A stretch of 64,000 bases of DNA from Patella vulgata. Taxonomy: Eukaryota > Mollusca > Gastropoda > Patellidae. Where the stretch lies: positions 63,013,459 through 63,077,458 of the forward strand of contig NC_065879.2 of NCBI RefSeq assembly GCF_932274485.2, read 5' to 3'. Both the position numbers and the translations under genes were made by a program. Positions 23,640 to 34,872 of this stretch are shown here, piece after piece; position 1 is the stretch's first letter, and the number at the start of each line of letters is the position of its first letter. The notes beneath the pieces are model-generated. The model was given only the letters and a program-made list of their open reading frames with translations, was not told the origin of the DNA and did no database searches.

Positions 23640-25322
23640 TTTTTTTTAAACAATATTTTTATTCATTAAATCTGAATTTGGATTGGGGAACAGGCTATGC
23701 CTATGTGTAACCCCTCTCTCTGATTTAGGTACATGTACACATTATAAATATTTACATACATACATACATACATAATTACATAATTATAGAGCATAATATA
23801 TGATACATCATGGATAATATAGAGACTTAGATGATTTTACAGAGTGCAGGGCTTGGAATGACTTAAGAGTTGTTTATGGAGATTTAAATCTTTTTGATAA
23901 GGAAATAAATTGTTGGACTTCTTGGAAAATAAGTGTGTTTATCTCTGGACTAAGTTTTATTGACCCATACAACAGACAACTGATTGTTTTATGATTATGT
24001 TGAAGGTTATGGACTGTCCGTTTTCTTGCATCTGAATATAAGTGGCATACGAGTAAATAGTGTTCGGTATCTTCGAATTTGTGACCACAGAGGCAAGCAG
24101 GGCTATCATCGACGTGTCTGAGGAATTTATGGCCTTGTAGGTTCGAGCAGCATAATCTTAGTTTACAGTGGATTATTTGTAATTTTCGTATCCCAGTATA
24201 GTAATATGATGGCACGATGGTGTCTAATTTATTTAGTGAATTTCCAAAGATAGCAAGGGATCGAGAGTTTCTAATTTCAACGTTAAGTTTGTTTCATTCT
24301 CGTATACTGGAAGGGATGAAGGTCTCTGAGAAAATTTCGGTTCTGCATCTGGTTTCCTTTAGTTTATCTTTGTTTCTAAGGGTATAATTGATAGGGGTAG
24401 AGGACAGTCCTAATAGGTCAGAGAGATATGATGGAACGAGGTTGTTAGTAATTTTGTACATTAATTTTAATTTATGACGTCGACGTCTTTCCGAGAGTGG
24501 AACAAACCCTTCTCTTTATAGAGTAAGGCATGGCTAGTACCTCTTACCGCCCCACAGATAGTGCTCATTTCATCTAATTGTAGGGATTCTAGTTTGTTAG
24601 CTAAATAATCACTGCACCCATCCCAGATAATGTCGGCATAATCAAAGTGTGGAAGGATAAAAGAAGAGTATATTATGTTTAAAGATTTTCTATTTAATCG
24701 ATATTTTAGAGAACGAAGGCAATTTACTAGTTTGGATACTTTGCTTACAATGCTATCTATATGATTATTCCATTTACAATTAGTTTGAAAGATTAGACCT
24801 AGATGTTTATGTTCACTTACTTCTTTGATTTGTACCTGGTTCATAAATAATGGTGGGTTAACTATATGGGGTTTAGTAGTAATAGTCAGTGTCTCTGTTT
24901 TTAGGGGGTTAAAAGTTACCAGCCATGTCTCGGCCCAATTTCTGATTCGATTTAAGTCATCGTTAATGGTAGCAGCATTTGCCTCTGGGTCTTCAATTTT
25001 TAAGTATAAAGAGGTATCGTCAGCAAATAATCTAATGTTTGAATTTATATTGTTCACAATATCATTTATGTATATTAAGAATAAAAGAGGGCCTAGTACA
25101 GATCCCTGTGGAACACCAGCAGGGATGCTTCTGGGGTCCGAGGAGGTGCCACTGATGGTAACACATTGTTGTCTATTTTTTAAATAATCTACGAACCAGA
25201 GCAGTAGATCTCCTCGAACCCCCGCAGCATCCAGCTTGTGACAGAGTCCGGCATGCCAAACCCTGTCAAAGGCCTTGCTGATGTCACAGAAGACTATTCT
25301 AGTATATTGATGTTGGTCAATG
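23640..25322 (-). pseudogene. non-LTR retrotransposon (Jockey/CR1-like), 5'-truncated
   Basis: Reading on the minus strand from 25322: FCDISKAFDRVW (RT motif with catalytic D), GVPQGSVLGPLLFLIYINDI, LFADDTSLYL (catalytic DD), then NWAETWLVTFNPLKTETLTI. The thumb region continues through HKHLGLIFQTNCKWNNHI to about 24467. The frame then shifts, and the C-terminal part at 24215-23874 ends in a zinc-knuckle-like CLCGHKFEDTEHYLLVC. At least one frameshift (near 24470) and one stop (near 24300) break it. The 3' end is A-rich near 23640, with GAATAAAAATATTG just inside. The whole endonuclease and N-terminal RT are absent. The shared 3' end at 11.0 kb shows the family was active more than once. Confidence 0.87.
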
Positions 25323-25532
25323 GCTCGACAGAACCACTGAGCTGCACATGCGACACGCAGTAGCTCTATACACGTGGGCGGGGTTCATTGTCAAATTCGA
25401 CACTTTAAGGAAGGTTGATGAAAACTGCCGCGTGCTGGTTTATCTATCTATGTTTGCTTTCCTATTGGTTCTTGCATAAGCTTTACCGTTTAGCGTATCT
25501 TTGCTTTAGTGTGTTACGTTTAATTTGATCGG

Positions 25533-25797
25533 CCGGGGGGGGGGTGGATGGCTGAATGGTTAGCGTGCGCGCGCTGTATCATGAAGTCTGTCATTGAGTC
25601 GACTGGCGTGGTTTCGAATTCCCGGTTGTACGTGACAAGGAGTAGGGTCGCCTGTCCAACCTCGTGGGTTTTCTCCGGGTCCTCCGGTTTCCTCCCACTG
25701 CTAAAGACCCCTATGCGCAAGCGAATTATTGAAATAAAATTAAACCATATGTTAGTCCCGAAATGACCTAGTTTGTGTCGAGTGGACGTTAAACCCC

Positions 25798-25840
<43 letters not shown>
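25533..25840 (+). repeat. SINE family A, full-length, with 14 bp target duplication
   Basis: Flanked by exact TTTAATTTGATCGG at 25519-25532 and 25841-25854. It has the A-box TGGCTGAATGGTTAGCG, the B-box GGTTTCGAATTCC, body landmarks GGGTCCTCCGGTTTCCTCCC and GCGCAAGCGAATTATTGAAA, the tail GTCGAGTGGACGTTAAACCC, and (CT)n. Copies A and C of the host Tc1-like element hold one uninterrupted copy of the target, so the insertion is proven within this window. This is the best reference for the family. Confidence 0.96.
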
Positions 25841-25843
<3 letters not shown>

Positions 25844-26101
25844 AATTTGATCGGGAGACGTGTTCGTCGACGGCAACGTCAATGCAAGAATTGGCCGTGG
25901 CACTGCAAAAGTAGTGGGTCAGATTGCCCCAAATCGTGATTGACAGTTGATTAGGAGCATGCCACGACGAATTGCTGAATGTCTGAGGATTTGTGGGGCA
26001 ATTACTCATTATCAAGACAAAAATCAAAAACGTCCATTTTTCACTTTTGACGGTGTATCTCTTTGCGAGTGAAATGGGGCCGTCAGATAAGCCGCCCATA
26101 T

Positions 26102-26600
26102 AAACCGTCGAACAGTGCCATACTTAACATCCCTATATATGTGTAAATATGCAATTCTAACATCCCATCCATTGTTAATTTGAAAGATATAACGGTAATC
26201 AATTTTAGCACGTGTAGTCATGCTGATCATGTGTGTATGGCTCAATGCCACTGGATCATCTACAATCCCCCCGTCCTTAAAACCTGTTACACGCGCGAAC
26301 ATGTGCATCAATCAGAAACACTTCAATTTCTTCAAGCCACGGGCGACATAACAGTTTGTAGTAAGTTGTCCGGTTCTCTACAGAACATCTCCAGCCACGA
26401 GAACGTACTGGAGATGCTGCTGCGAACCCCCCGCAGCTATTGACAACGTAGTGATCTTTTACCCGAGAGCTGAAATATGTTTCATTTCATTACTATATCA
26501 TATTCATATAATATTTATTCTGTGTAAATTTCATTGGACATTCGTGAAACTTATCCCTTGGTTAAGCCAACAGTGGTCTTACACATACGCTTTAGATCAT
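26102..26600. other. non-coding stretch, nothing recognised
   Basis: Short open frames on both strands overlap each other. No family recognised. Confidence 0.4.
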
Positions 26601-26604
26601 TAGG

Positions 26605-26900
26605 TATGTCATAGTGTTAAGTGGCGTGGTTTCCATTACAAGCTTGTAGGTAACATGGTCTAGTGTTGTCTTTCCAATCTCACGGATTTTCTCTTTTCGC
26701 GCACGCGAATTATTGAAATAAAACTGTATCATATGTTAGTCCCAAAATTACCTAGTCTGTGTCGAGTGGACCCTAAACCTCATTTCTTACTGAATGGAAT
26801 ATATAAACTTTGTAAAGATGACCAAACATATGCATCACCATTATCTTCGTCCCAAAATGACCTAGTTTGTGTCCAGTGGACGTTAAACCCAATTTCTTTT
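26605..26900 (+). repeat. two degraded SINE family A fragments in tandem
   Basis: The first fragment shows GGCGTGGTTTC, CGCACGCGAATTATTGAAAT and GTGTCGAGTGGACCCTAAAC. The second, from about 26850, starts CCCAAAATGACCTAGTTTGT and ends GTGGACGTTAAACCC. About 60 bp of AATGGAATATATAAACTTTG-type sequence separates them, and a similar sequence recurs just after. Confidence 0.75.
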
Positions 26901-27415
26901 CTCCCTCTCAAGTTTAAATCATTCTTGCTAATGATTAAATGGAATAAAATTTGTAAAGATGTCCATGCATATTCTTCATCTGAAGTATTAAAAAACGGGA
27001 CATTTTATCCCAATTTTTGGTGTTTTATTACGTTTGCTTTTTTTATTATGTCTGTGCCGGTCATTTTTATTTTTTATTTTGTTAGTAGGAAGGTCGCTAG
27101 TTGTGGGTAACATTCAACTTTGGTCCAAGAACGAACTATAGCCTCTCAAACTTTTGTTTTCATTAAATTCATTTTTCAGAGCGAGTTGTGTATCTGGCCA
27201 GTACCAAGATATCATTGGCACTAGAAACTTAGAACTATGTGTGTAAGAGGAGTCTGTGTGGTCCTACTAATGCCCATAATTTTTTAGTATTTTTCTATTA
27301 AAACATACTTTTCCAATTTGCCAGGTTGGTATCAACTAAATCAACCTAATATGGTGCGGGGATGTATACTAACCCATCTCACAGAGAAAATTTGGCCCAA
27401 ATCCCAGATCCAAGT
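26900..27415 (+). repeat. dispersed repeat R1 (paired with 48.5-49.1 kb)
   Basis: It matches the reverse complement of about 48510-49090. Shared landmarks include GGGACATTTTATCCCAATTT, TGTGCCGGTCATTTTTAT-type sequence, CCAGTACCAAGATATCATT, and TACTAACCCATCTCACAGA. In both places a SINE family A tail adjoins it. Its identity is unknown; partial open frames in both copies suggest degraded coding sequence. Confidence 0.75.
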
Positions 27416-28753
27416 GTTATCACCCTCCGTATGGGGCTTTCGCGGACATATGTACTATTGATTCAAAAAAGGTCCTGGACTATGGATTTTTAATAACAAT
27501 CTGATACCAGATAAAAATGTACTACAAATTATTGAAGAACTATATCATGGAAGGACGAATATCATGATAAGGAAGATAAAGGGGGAATTTGGGATTACGT
27601 TAAATTAAAAATGAAACCATTAAATACTGTAGAAAGAAACAAAAAATTAAAAGTAAGTTAAAAGAAAAACTAATACAAGAAATGCAGGGTCTAGAAAATA
27701 AAATCTCATCCTTAAACATTCATGATGTCGAAACCTACGAAAAATATTATTACGTTAAACACAAGCTTGATCAAATTTATGATAGAGAAATCCGGGGGCC
27801 ATCTTATCATCTAAAGTAGAGTTGCGCGAAAAGGGGGGAAAAATACAAAATTATTCATAAGTTTAAGAAAACAAAATGAAATATCAGCATCATTAAAGAG
27901 AATTCAAATAGAAATAATGAAATTACTTGTCCAAAGCAAACATCAAATGTAATTTATAAATATTATTCACATCTTTATTCAGATACTACTCATAACAAAT
28001 CAAGCTTCGAGGATAAAATATTTCTAAGAAAACAGTATTTCCAAAAATTAAATGAAAATCACAGCCAGATTCCGGAACATAAAATTGACAACAGTGAATG
28101 TTTGGAAGCATTAAAACTATTTAAAAATAATAAAACCCCAGGCAATGATGGATTGAATATACAATTTTCTTTTAACTATAGTTTTAAACATAAGCAATTA
28201 TCAGAGTCACAAAGACGATTGATTATTAAACTTATCCCAAAACCCGGCAAAGATAAATCACTTCTATCTAACTGGCGCCCCATCACACTTATAAATGCAG
28301 ATTTAAAATTTTCAAGTAATTTTATCGTTAAGAATAAAGCCCTTTCTTTAATACTTAATACATCAAAATCATACTGCCTTTATTTCTGGAAGTCATATAC
28401 AGGAAAATACTCGTATCATTGATGAATGATTTTCTCTCGTAAATATTAAGAAAATAACTGGTTTTCTTTTAGCCATTGATTTTAAAAAAGCTTTTGATAC
28501 GGTAAGACATAAATATCTGTTTTCTGTTTTAGACACTTTTGGATTTAAACGCAACTATTTAAGATGGATACAGGCACTATATAATGACATTAACTGTGCC
28601 TTGGTGAACAATTGATATACTACTCCTTATTTAAAGTGGCCAAGGGAGTACGCCAATGTGACCCTAGCAGCACAAATCTTTTTAACCTCGTTACTGTATC
28701 TGTACTATTGTTTATTATAAACTCTTCAAAAAAAGTACTGGATATTCAGAAAC

Positions 28754-28758
<5 letters not shown>

Positions 28759-28798
<40 letters not shown>

Positions 28799-28913
28799 GG
28801 GGTTTAACGTACACTCGACACAAACTAGGTCATTTCGGGACTAACATATGGTTTAATTTTATTTACATAATTCGCTTGCGCGTAGGGGTCTTTAGCAGTG
28901 GGAGGAAACCGGA
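28759..28913 (-). repeat. SINE family A, 5'-truncated, with 11 bp target duplication
   Basis: AGAAACAATAC lies on both sides (28748-28758 and 28914-28924). The copy runs from (GA)n through the family tail to GTGGGAGGAAACCGG. Copy A at 1215 has the unfilled site as AGAAAGAATAC followed directly by AAAACTG, confirming the insertion. Confidence 0.94.
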
Positions 28914-28976
28914 AGAAACAATACAAAACTGCGGAAATGCACTGCTGTTTTATTAGAGGTAACCCGTGTATGTTAA

Positions 28977-29323
28977 AGACTCAATACCACTCTTGTTGTA
29001 ACTGAATAATATGTTCCAATCTTTATTCTGGTCAACAAATTGTACTATTTTACAATATCCCAATTAATTGATGATACAAATTTCATCTTAACAAACCTAA
29101 TTTAAAAAATTGGAAAAATTCAACTAAATGATTTGAAAAGCCTGACGTAAAGCTTTTCAAATATGACTTGGATTTAAAAATGTTTTTGAACCCTTTGGAC
29201 AAGTAAAATAGGATTTAATGGATAATTTACACAACAGGTAGGACACTAACACATCTAGTACTTAGGATAAGGCTATTTTTTATTTTCTGGAGCTGTCAAG
29301 CCAGCAAGAGTATTATTGTCCCT
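28977..29323. mobile_element. 347 bp TTAA MITE-1 inside Tc1-like copy C
   Basis: TTAA at 28973-28976 and 29324-29327 brackets the insert. The ends AGACTCAATACCACTCTTG and, inverted, AGGGACAATAATACTCTTG form imperfect terminal repeats. Copy A has the empty site GTATGTTAATAACAGG. The right end with TTAAAGGGAC fits the T2/Kolobok-like terminal signature (inference). Confidence 0.9.
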
Positions 29324-30298
29324 TTAATAACAGGCCAATTGCCTACACATGAACATAAACAGTTCATATGGGCGACTTATCTGACGGCCCATTTCACTCG
29401 CAAAGAGATACACTGTCAAAAGTGAAAATGGATATTTTTGATTTTTGTCTTAATTGCTCCACCAATCCTCAGACATTCAGCAATTCGCCCAATCACGATT
29501 TGGGGCAATCCGACCCACTCCTCTTGCAGTGCCACGGCCAAATCTTGCAGTGTTGTCGGTTGTCGTTGACGTCGACGAACAAGTCTCCCGATCAAATTAA
29601 ACGTAACACACTAAAGCAAAGATACGCTAAACAGTAAATCTTATGCAAGAACCGATAGAAAAGCAAACATGGATAGGATAAACCAGCAAGCGGCAGTTTT
29701 CATCAACCCTTCCTTGAAGTGTCAAATTTGACAATGGACCCCTCCCACGTGTATCGTGCTATTGGGTGTCGCACATGCAGCTCAGTGGTTCTGTTGGGGC
29801 GATAAGTTTGTCATCTGTGAACATACTCTCAAAGCATGTCAAGTGTCCGTCATGACTATTTATCATATCACAACCTGCATAGGTATTTGCATTTCAATAT
29901 CCCCTACTTTTTTGGAAGAGTTAGAAATGGTATAAACATACATGCAGGTGGAATTATTTTGTGGGATCAATCGTTAAAATTAATAGCCTTTGCAGACGAA
30001 ATGACAGTTTTATTGAAAGATTTTAAATCAGCTAGACACCTTTTTGAAGTTTAAAAAAAAAATAATAATAAGGTTTCTGGGCTAGAATTAAACGCTATTA
30101 AAACTGAAGCAATCGATTTAAACAGTGGTAACGCACAACTACGTGATAATATTAAAGGTTTTATTTATCGTGAGAAGTATACAAAAATATAAGATATTAC
30201 CTATTCATTCAACGAAAAATTTCTGAAAAAATGAATTTTGAAAATTGCATCGACCAAATTGAAGATACGTTAAATACCTGAAAAAAGACGAAACTTAA

Positions 30299-30696
30299 AG
30301 ATACATTATGGGAGATTAGATAAAGAGCTGGCAGTTCTCACTATAATAGTTAAAAACTAGATAATGTAAAGAGAATTTGCTGAAAATTTCGTCAAATTGA
30401 TCCACTCTGAACCGAGATTTTAGCGATTGAATTTTAGGCCTAACCTCGATCATCATTACTAAATTCGGTACGATAAAAAAAATACAGTCTCGATTATCCA
30501 ATCCATGATTAAATTATGAATGGAAGTCGAACAGCAAATCGGAACCTAATCCAATAAACATCACAGGCTAGCTATGCCATCGAGAGTTGATTATGGTCTG
30601 GATAAGTTAAATAATGTCTAATTAATAATTTAGATAACATTTCAGGCCTAAAGAAAGACATGCAATAGGCAGATTTAGCTCTTGCATAATGTATGT
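30299..30696. mobile_element. 398 bp TTAA MITE-2, complete copy inside the LINE
   Basis: TTAA at 30295-30298 and 30697-30700. The ends AGATACATTATGGGAGATTA and, inverted, ACATACATTATGCAAGAGCT are terminal repeats. The host LINE protein reads across the junction as KKR...NLSLIWKIHIIKTF once the MITE is set aside. Relatives lie at 16.6, 36.9 and 44.5 kb, so this is a multi-copy family. Confidence 0.88.
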
Positions 30697-31600
30697 TTAA
30701 GTTTAATATGGAAAATCCATATTATAAAAACATTCTGCGTATCTAAAATATTATATCCTGCATCAGTTAAAACTATACCTGAAAATGTAATTAAAAGCAT
30801 AAATACGTTATTTTATAACTGCCTATGGAACGGGCCTGATAAACTAAAGAGAACTGTTATAAATCAAGATAAATGTAAAGGGGGGCTGAATATGATTGAC
30901 TTAAAAGAAATAATGATATGCCGTAGTGTATATTGAATAAAAAAAGGTACTATCACAAGATGTTCAATCATGGAAAATTCCGTACGCTTATATATTAAAC
31001 GGTTATGATGGACAAATATTACCGGCATATGTAACTACCAAACAGCTTTTTTTAAAAAATTATCTCCCTTTTATCAAAGCTTTTCAATAATTGGTTCCAT
31101 ATCTATACATCAACATCGATATGTTAATAAGACCCCAAAATCAAATCATTTGGAACAATAAACATATACAGATTAACAAAAAACCTTTAATAGATAAAGA
31201 ATTGATCAATGATAATATTTTATTTTTGATTAACTGCAGAGAAGACGTTTTAATTAATAGGATAATGAATAGTAATAAAATATTAAGAATGAAAAGCGAT
31301 AGCTTAGCAGTTAAAGTTGAAGAGTTTTTGGATTCAATCGAATACGACCTACGCCTATAGTAAGAAAGCAAAGCGTGCCCGACAATATTAAAAACAATTT
31401 TATAAATATATATAAAAACCACTAGATGAGATTAAAGCAAAAGACAAATATAGTAAACCACTATCAATAAGTAAATGGGAAGAAGAAAATAGTTTTAATT
31501 TAGAAGAAAGTGAAATCTCATGTGTCTCCAATTTGGTCTATATAAAATGAGCATTAACACTGGGTTACAGAACTTCCAATTTAAACCTTAGCAAATAAAT

Positions 31601-32160
31601 GGGATTATACAATTATTATTATTATTATTATTATGCATTATATCTCTAGTATTCCTTTCATACCTCTAGGTATCTCTGTGGGGTTTTTTTTGTTTTGTTT
31701 TTTTTTGCTTTTAATTTCTTTGTGTTTCTGTTTGTTCTACTAAATGAATTATAAAAATATACTATAGCTTTCAATAATAAATCAATGTTTTGTTTGATTA
31801 TTGTCTTGAAATTTTAACGTGATTCTAAGATATGATGTTACTCATTGTAAATGTAATGTGAACTATGTACTATGTTACTTTTGTTGTTTTTTAGATAAAG
31901 ACTTTAAAAATAATAAATTCCAGGGCTTGCATCATCGTTGGGAGAACTGGCGAAACTCTCGAATATGAATTTAACACAGATATCATTGCTACGGTAACTT
32001 CGGAAAAAAACAAAAATAGTATGACTTTATTTATAATGTATAATTATGGCTTAAAATGTAAGTAAAGAATTAATCAAAAGAATGTATACGGACTTTTTTC
32101 TATTTTTCTCTGATCTTGCGACTGTTAATTCTTTTAGGAATTGTTCCTGTTGAACATATA
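31601..32160. other. (ATT)n and AT-rich LINE-tail-like sequence
   Basis: (ATT)n at about 31612-31634 is followed by T-rich sequence and AATAATAAATTCCAG near 31908. It is probably the 3' region of the LINE, but the boundary is unclear. Confidence 0.45.
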
Positions 32161-32163
32161 TCC

Positions 32164-32286
32164 TTACACATTCTCATAAAACAACTCTTTGTCCTCGGTG
32201 GATTCATCAGTGAGCTGAAAATCGGCTGTATACCTGTTGTTGCTCTCGACTTCAGCCATTAACGATAACTGCTTCCCCGTTTTGCG
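32164..32286 (-). other. possible terminal coding exon, unrecognised
   Basis: A minus-strand open stretch reads QLSLMAEVESNNRYTADFQ, then LTDESTEDKELFYENV and stop. The acidic composition is unlike the surrounding AT-rich noise. No good polypyrimidine tract precedes a compatible splice acceptor and no family is recognised. It lies on the same strand as the candidate first exon at 34.1 kb, but any link is speculation. Confidence 0.18.
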
Positions 32287-32759
32287 TTACTTTCAGATTC
32301 TTTAAATCTTTCTTGTGGCGTTCAAATTATATTTATAATTCAACTCTATCACATTGCAGTAGCAATTATTGCAAATACATTATAAAAAGGTTGTTCCTCT
32401 GAGACAATCTACAATTTCTTCAACAACGAAAACTCAGTAAAGAATAATGACAATAATAAGGCGACTAATAACTGTATGGTGAAGCGTAAAATTTGTGTAC
32501 TTTTGTTTTTACAGCCTGCGCCCAAGCAGAATTGATGTAGCAAGATCAACATTTATCTCTCTTGGGACAGACAGTGACTAAGAAAAACTGATGTCTATAT
32601 AATTTATTACACACGAACTTGTTTGTAAGGATCGATGGATAAGAATAAAAGTTTAGAAAAAAAACCAGGACCACATCAAAAATTGATAACGGCATGACAG
32701 CTAAGTGAGAATTTGTACTACACTAAAGGAAATAAGGATCTATCAGTCGAATGGTATGT

Positions 32760-33290
32760 CTAGCTATGCGGTAAGTGACGCCTCGATTGAGAGAATACAT
32801 GTACCCTTCCATGTGCAGAGATCTCACCAACATACGAGATGTGTCCTAATATCTTGGGACCTATTTGAGTTCTGGGGAGATGAAGAAGTCATGGGGAGCT
32901 AGGTCAGGAGAATAGACTGGGCAAGAGAGCGATATTAGAGTCATTGTCAAGTGCAGCGCTCACTGGAGTATTGTTCTGGTGCAGTCAGACACCTCGGCGA
33001 AGTCTACCTCAGTGATTTTCTTTGATTTGATCAAACTAAACAATTAATCTGCATAATATGCACCATTCTGGTGGAACCTTTCTTTAGATAATCTATCAGG
33101 TTTATGGATTACTAATTGTCTTAAGTTATTCGCCTGCCCTGCATTATTGTGTCGATACCAGCATTAACTTTATCTGGGATGGTCACTTCACAAGAGCGAC
33201 TAGACTATTGTTCGTCTTCAGTACTGATACTATCTCTTATAAAGTATTCATCACACGACTATTTCAATTTGCTTTGGCGTAAACATTTTC
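32760..33290 (-). pseudogene. mariner transposase relic, minus strand
   Basis: On the minus strand the pieces in order are: MFTPKQIEIVV, a STEDE segment (family TSVEDEPRSGRP), VTIPDKVNAGIDTIMQGRRI and T (the helix before family RRVTVREI), LHQNNTPVSAAL (family HHDNAPAHSA), and VYSPDLAPHDFFISPELK (family PPYSPDLAPCDFFLFPKLK). The last block holds the third catalytic aspartate (SPDLAPHD). The equivalent of the second catalytic aspartate reads N in HQNN. Stops and frameshifts separate the blocks, and most of the region between them is deleted. It is distinct from the 22.6 kb relic. Confidence 0.68.
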
Positions 33291-33659
33291 AAGGAAAAGA
33301 GTTAATCACGACTCGGTTTTCTCAATATTGAGAGAAAGTGAGTTCGCCATGGTGTTTGGCGGCTTTATATAGGAAATTATAACACGTGGGATTCTTGCTG
33401 ATGAGATACTTTTCTAGTAACATGGGAAGATTGCAAGGGTTGAGTTTTGGTAATCCGTTCATGGCGGGACCAGATACTTTTGAGACTTCCGACGTATAAT
33501 AGCGAAATGAATCTACAATTTATGGTTGAAGGGCTGGATGGGGTTTACGTTATTTAAACAGCCAAATAGAGGACCAGGCTGTTAATGCGTATATTTTCAC
33601 GGGGAAGGGCCAATATTACTGGGACGAAAGGTAAAATGACGTCAATATAAAATAATCTA

Positions 33660-33812
33660 TTAGGTCGATTATGATTTAAAATTTAGTTATTATATATATT
33701 CATCTGTGATTTAGCTGGTAAAATATATATAATCAGATTTAATATCTATGAAGTCAACTAAAAGTTAAATGTGATCTTACAAAACATCTAATCTCGAGTT
33801 GATTGTCCTGTG
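33660..33812 (+). repeat. ~150 bp dispersed duplicate, copy 1
   Basis: TCATCTGTGATTTAGCTGGT through CTAATCTCGAGTTGATTGTC and CTGTGG recurs at 37480-37626 in direct orientation with few differences. Confidence 0.92.
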
Positions 33813-34027
33813 GTGTAATAAGGGATTGGTGATTGGTCAGTACATAACAGACATTACAACATGTATATATATTACAATATTACTTATTGCATGTGGTCTT
33901 GCGGTTGTTCCCCTCGAAACGATTTCTGCTGACCGTTCCTGCCCGTCCCTATTATATGCTGCAATACAAAAAATACCGCTCTATACAACCACCTCTGTTT
34001 TAAGGATATTTTGGAATCCTTAATTAC
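33813..34027. other. non-coding stretch downstream of the candidate exon
   Basis: No features recognised beyond the possible intron that follows the minus-strand donor at 34027. Confidence 0.3.
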
Positions 34028-34162
34028 CTTCAATTTTTCACAGTGATTCTTCTCTGTGCGCTCAAAGGACACATTTCTCGCCATAACCGCACAAATGTAT
34101 AATATTCCAACACTATCGTGCGATTCAAAAGCATAAACAAAATGTTTGAACTGGTCCGCCAT
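34028..34162 (-). CDS. candidate first coding exon of an unidentified gene
   Basis: A minus-strand ATG in a favourable context (GGTAATGGCGGACC) opens 45 codons. They start MADQFKHFVYAFESHDSVGI and end RTEKNHCEKLK, then meet a donor AAG/GTAATT in phase 0. The open frame continues past the donor, so splicing is not required by a stop. I do not recognise the peptide, and no partner exon could be joined with confidence. A possible terminal exon lies at 32164-32286 on the same strand, with a mariner relic between. It may be a real gene start or chance. Confidence 0.25.
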
Positions 34163-34872
34163 TACCAGACTCGCGATCTCTCTGGACTACTAATACAGCA
34201 ACACAATTCGATGGATGTATATGTATTTTATTTTTGTGTAATCTTTGTCCAACGTAAACTATTTTCCTATTCAGTACCGTAACGTCTAACTATAGTTTCA
34301 CATTTGTAAAATCGCTGGACGACTGTATTGTCCTTTTAGCGGTGGTGACACATTTTGTCTTGGGATTTAATTAAATGCTGTGATTTCTAATTTGACTATA
34401 AAACAGTTTAGAAGAAGCAGGCATAAACCACGATTCGATTGGATTGGCTTCAATTGATACTTTTAATCTGTATCCGTTTAATCTGTAGAATTGGGAAACT
34501 GACAAAGAAACTGACATGGCTGTGTCTGATTGAACTGCTAATGAAATAGCATAGATTATTACGTTTTATATTCTGATCCTCTGGGACAGGCTTATACAGA
34601 AACAAACGGGTTTCACTGGAAATATCACTTTTACAGACACAACCAATGTCTTTATTCTTATATCATATCAACAAAAACTGACCCTAAGGGATAATCAGAG
34701 ACAAAAAAATATTTTAAAACGAAAGACAATCTCCAGAAAAACAAGAGCATCGCTAACGCTGCAATATACGTCCACATTCCAGTTTTGATTGATATGGTAC
34801 TTTTTAAAATGAAGAGAATGAAATATGAAATGGCTGTAATATGATCAGAGGCCAAGAAGGCTAGGCGTCGGG
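34163..34872. other. non-coding stretch, nothing recognised
   Basis: It could include upstream sequence of the candidate exon. No TATA box or known element was identified. Confidence 0.3.

Larger units (their letters stand above)
23596..26101 (+). mobile_element. Tc1-like deletion derivative, copy B, split by a LINE and a SINE
   Basis: The left end TACTCTTCAAAACAAGTAGG (TA at 23594-23595) begins the element in the orientation opposite to copies A and C. After about 45 bp it is interrupted by a LINE (to about 25322) and resumes with CGACAGAACCACTGAGCTGC. About 85 bp of element sequence is lost at that insertion. A SINE interrupts it again at 25533-25840. The element ends abruptly after CAGATAAGCCGCCCAT near 26101, so its right terminus is missing. 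Confidence 0.82.
28720..29922 (-). mobile_element. Tc1-like deletion derivative, copy C, inside the LINE
   Basis: Ends ACTCTTCAAAAAAAGTACTG and the inverse ACTTTTTTGGAAGAGT, flanked by TA-like dinucleotides. It carries the same C-terminal transposase remnant as copy A on the minus strand (29368-29637). It is longer than copy A because a SINE (28759-28913) and a TTAA MITE (28977-29323) are inserted in it. The host LINE resumes directly afterwards with RNGINIHAGG. Confidence 0.88.
27420..31600 (+). pseudogene. L1/Tx1-like LINE, broken and split by nested elements
   Basis: Pieces in order: KKGPGLWIFNNNLIPDKNVL (end of the endonuclease, near 27465); NNKTPGNDGLN (28120); LIIKLIPKPGKD then SNWRPITLIN (28220-28290); IDFKKAFDTVRHKYLFSVLD (28475); VAKGVRQCDPSS (28630). 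After an insertion come GGIILWDQ and IAFADEMTVL (29945-30015), where the catalytic YADD/FADD reads FADE. Then CIDQIEDTLN (30245) and, after a second insertion, IWKIHIIKTF and CLWNGPDKLKRTVINQDKCK plus GGLNMIDLKE (30700-30920). The run NWRPI...FKKAFD...W-x-G-x-x-x-x-KR with GGL-x-MID is typical of L1/Tx1-type proteins. Multiple frame breaks are present, and the 5' part is missing. An (ATT)n run lies at 31612, just past its recognisable coding remnant. Confidence 0.85.

Noticed and set aside
25548-25766. Open frame MAEWLACARCIMKSVIESTG
   Set aside because: It is the head and body of a SINE read as protein; the same false frame recurs at 61032-61244.
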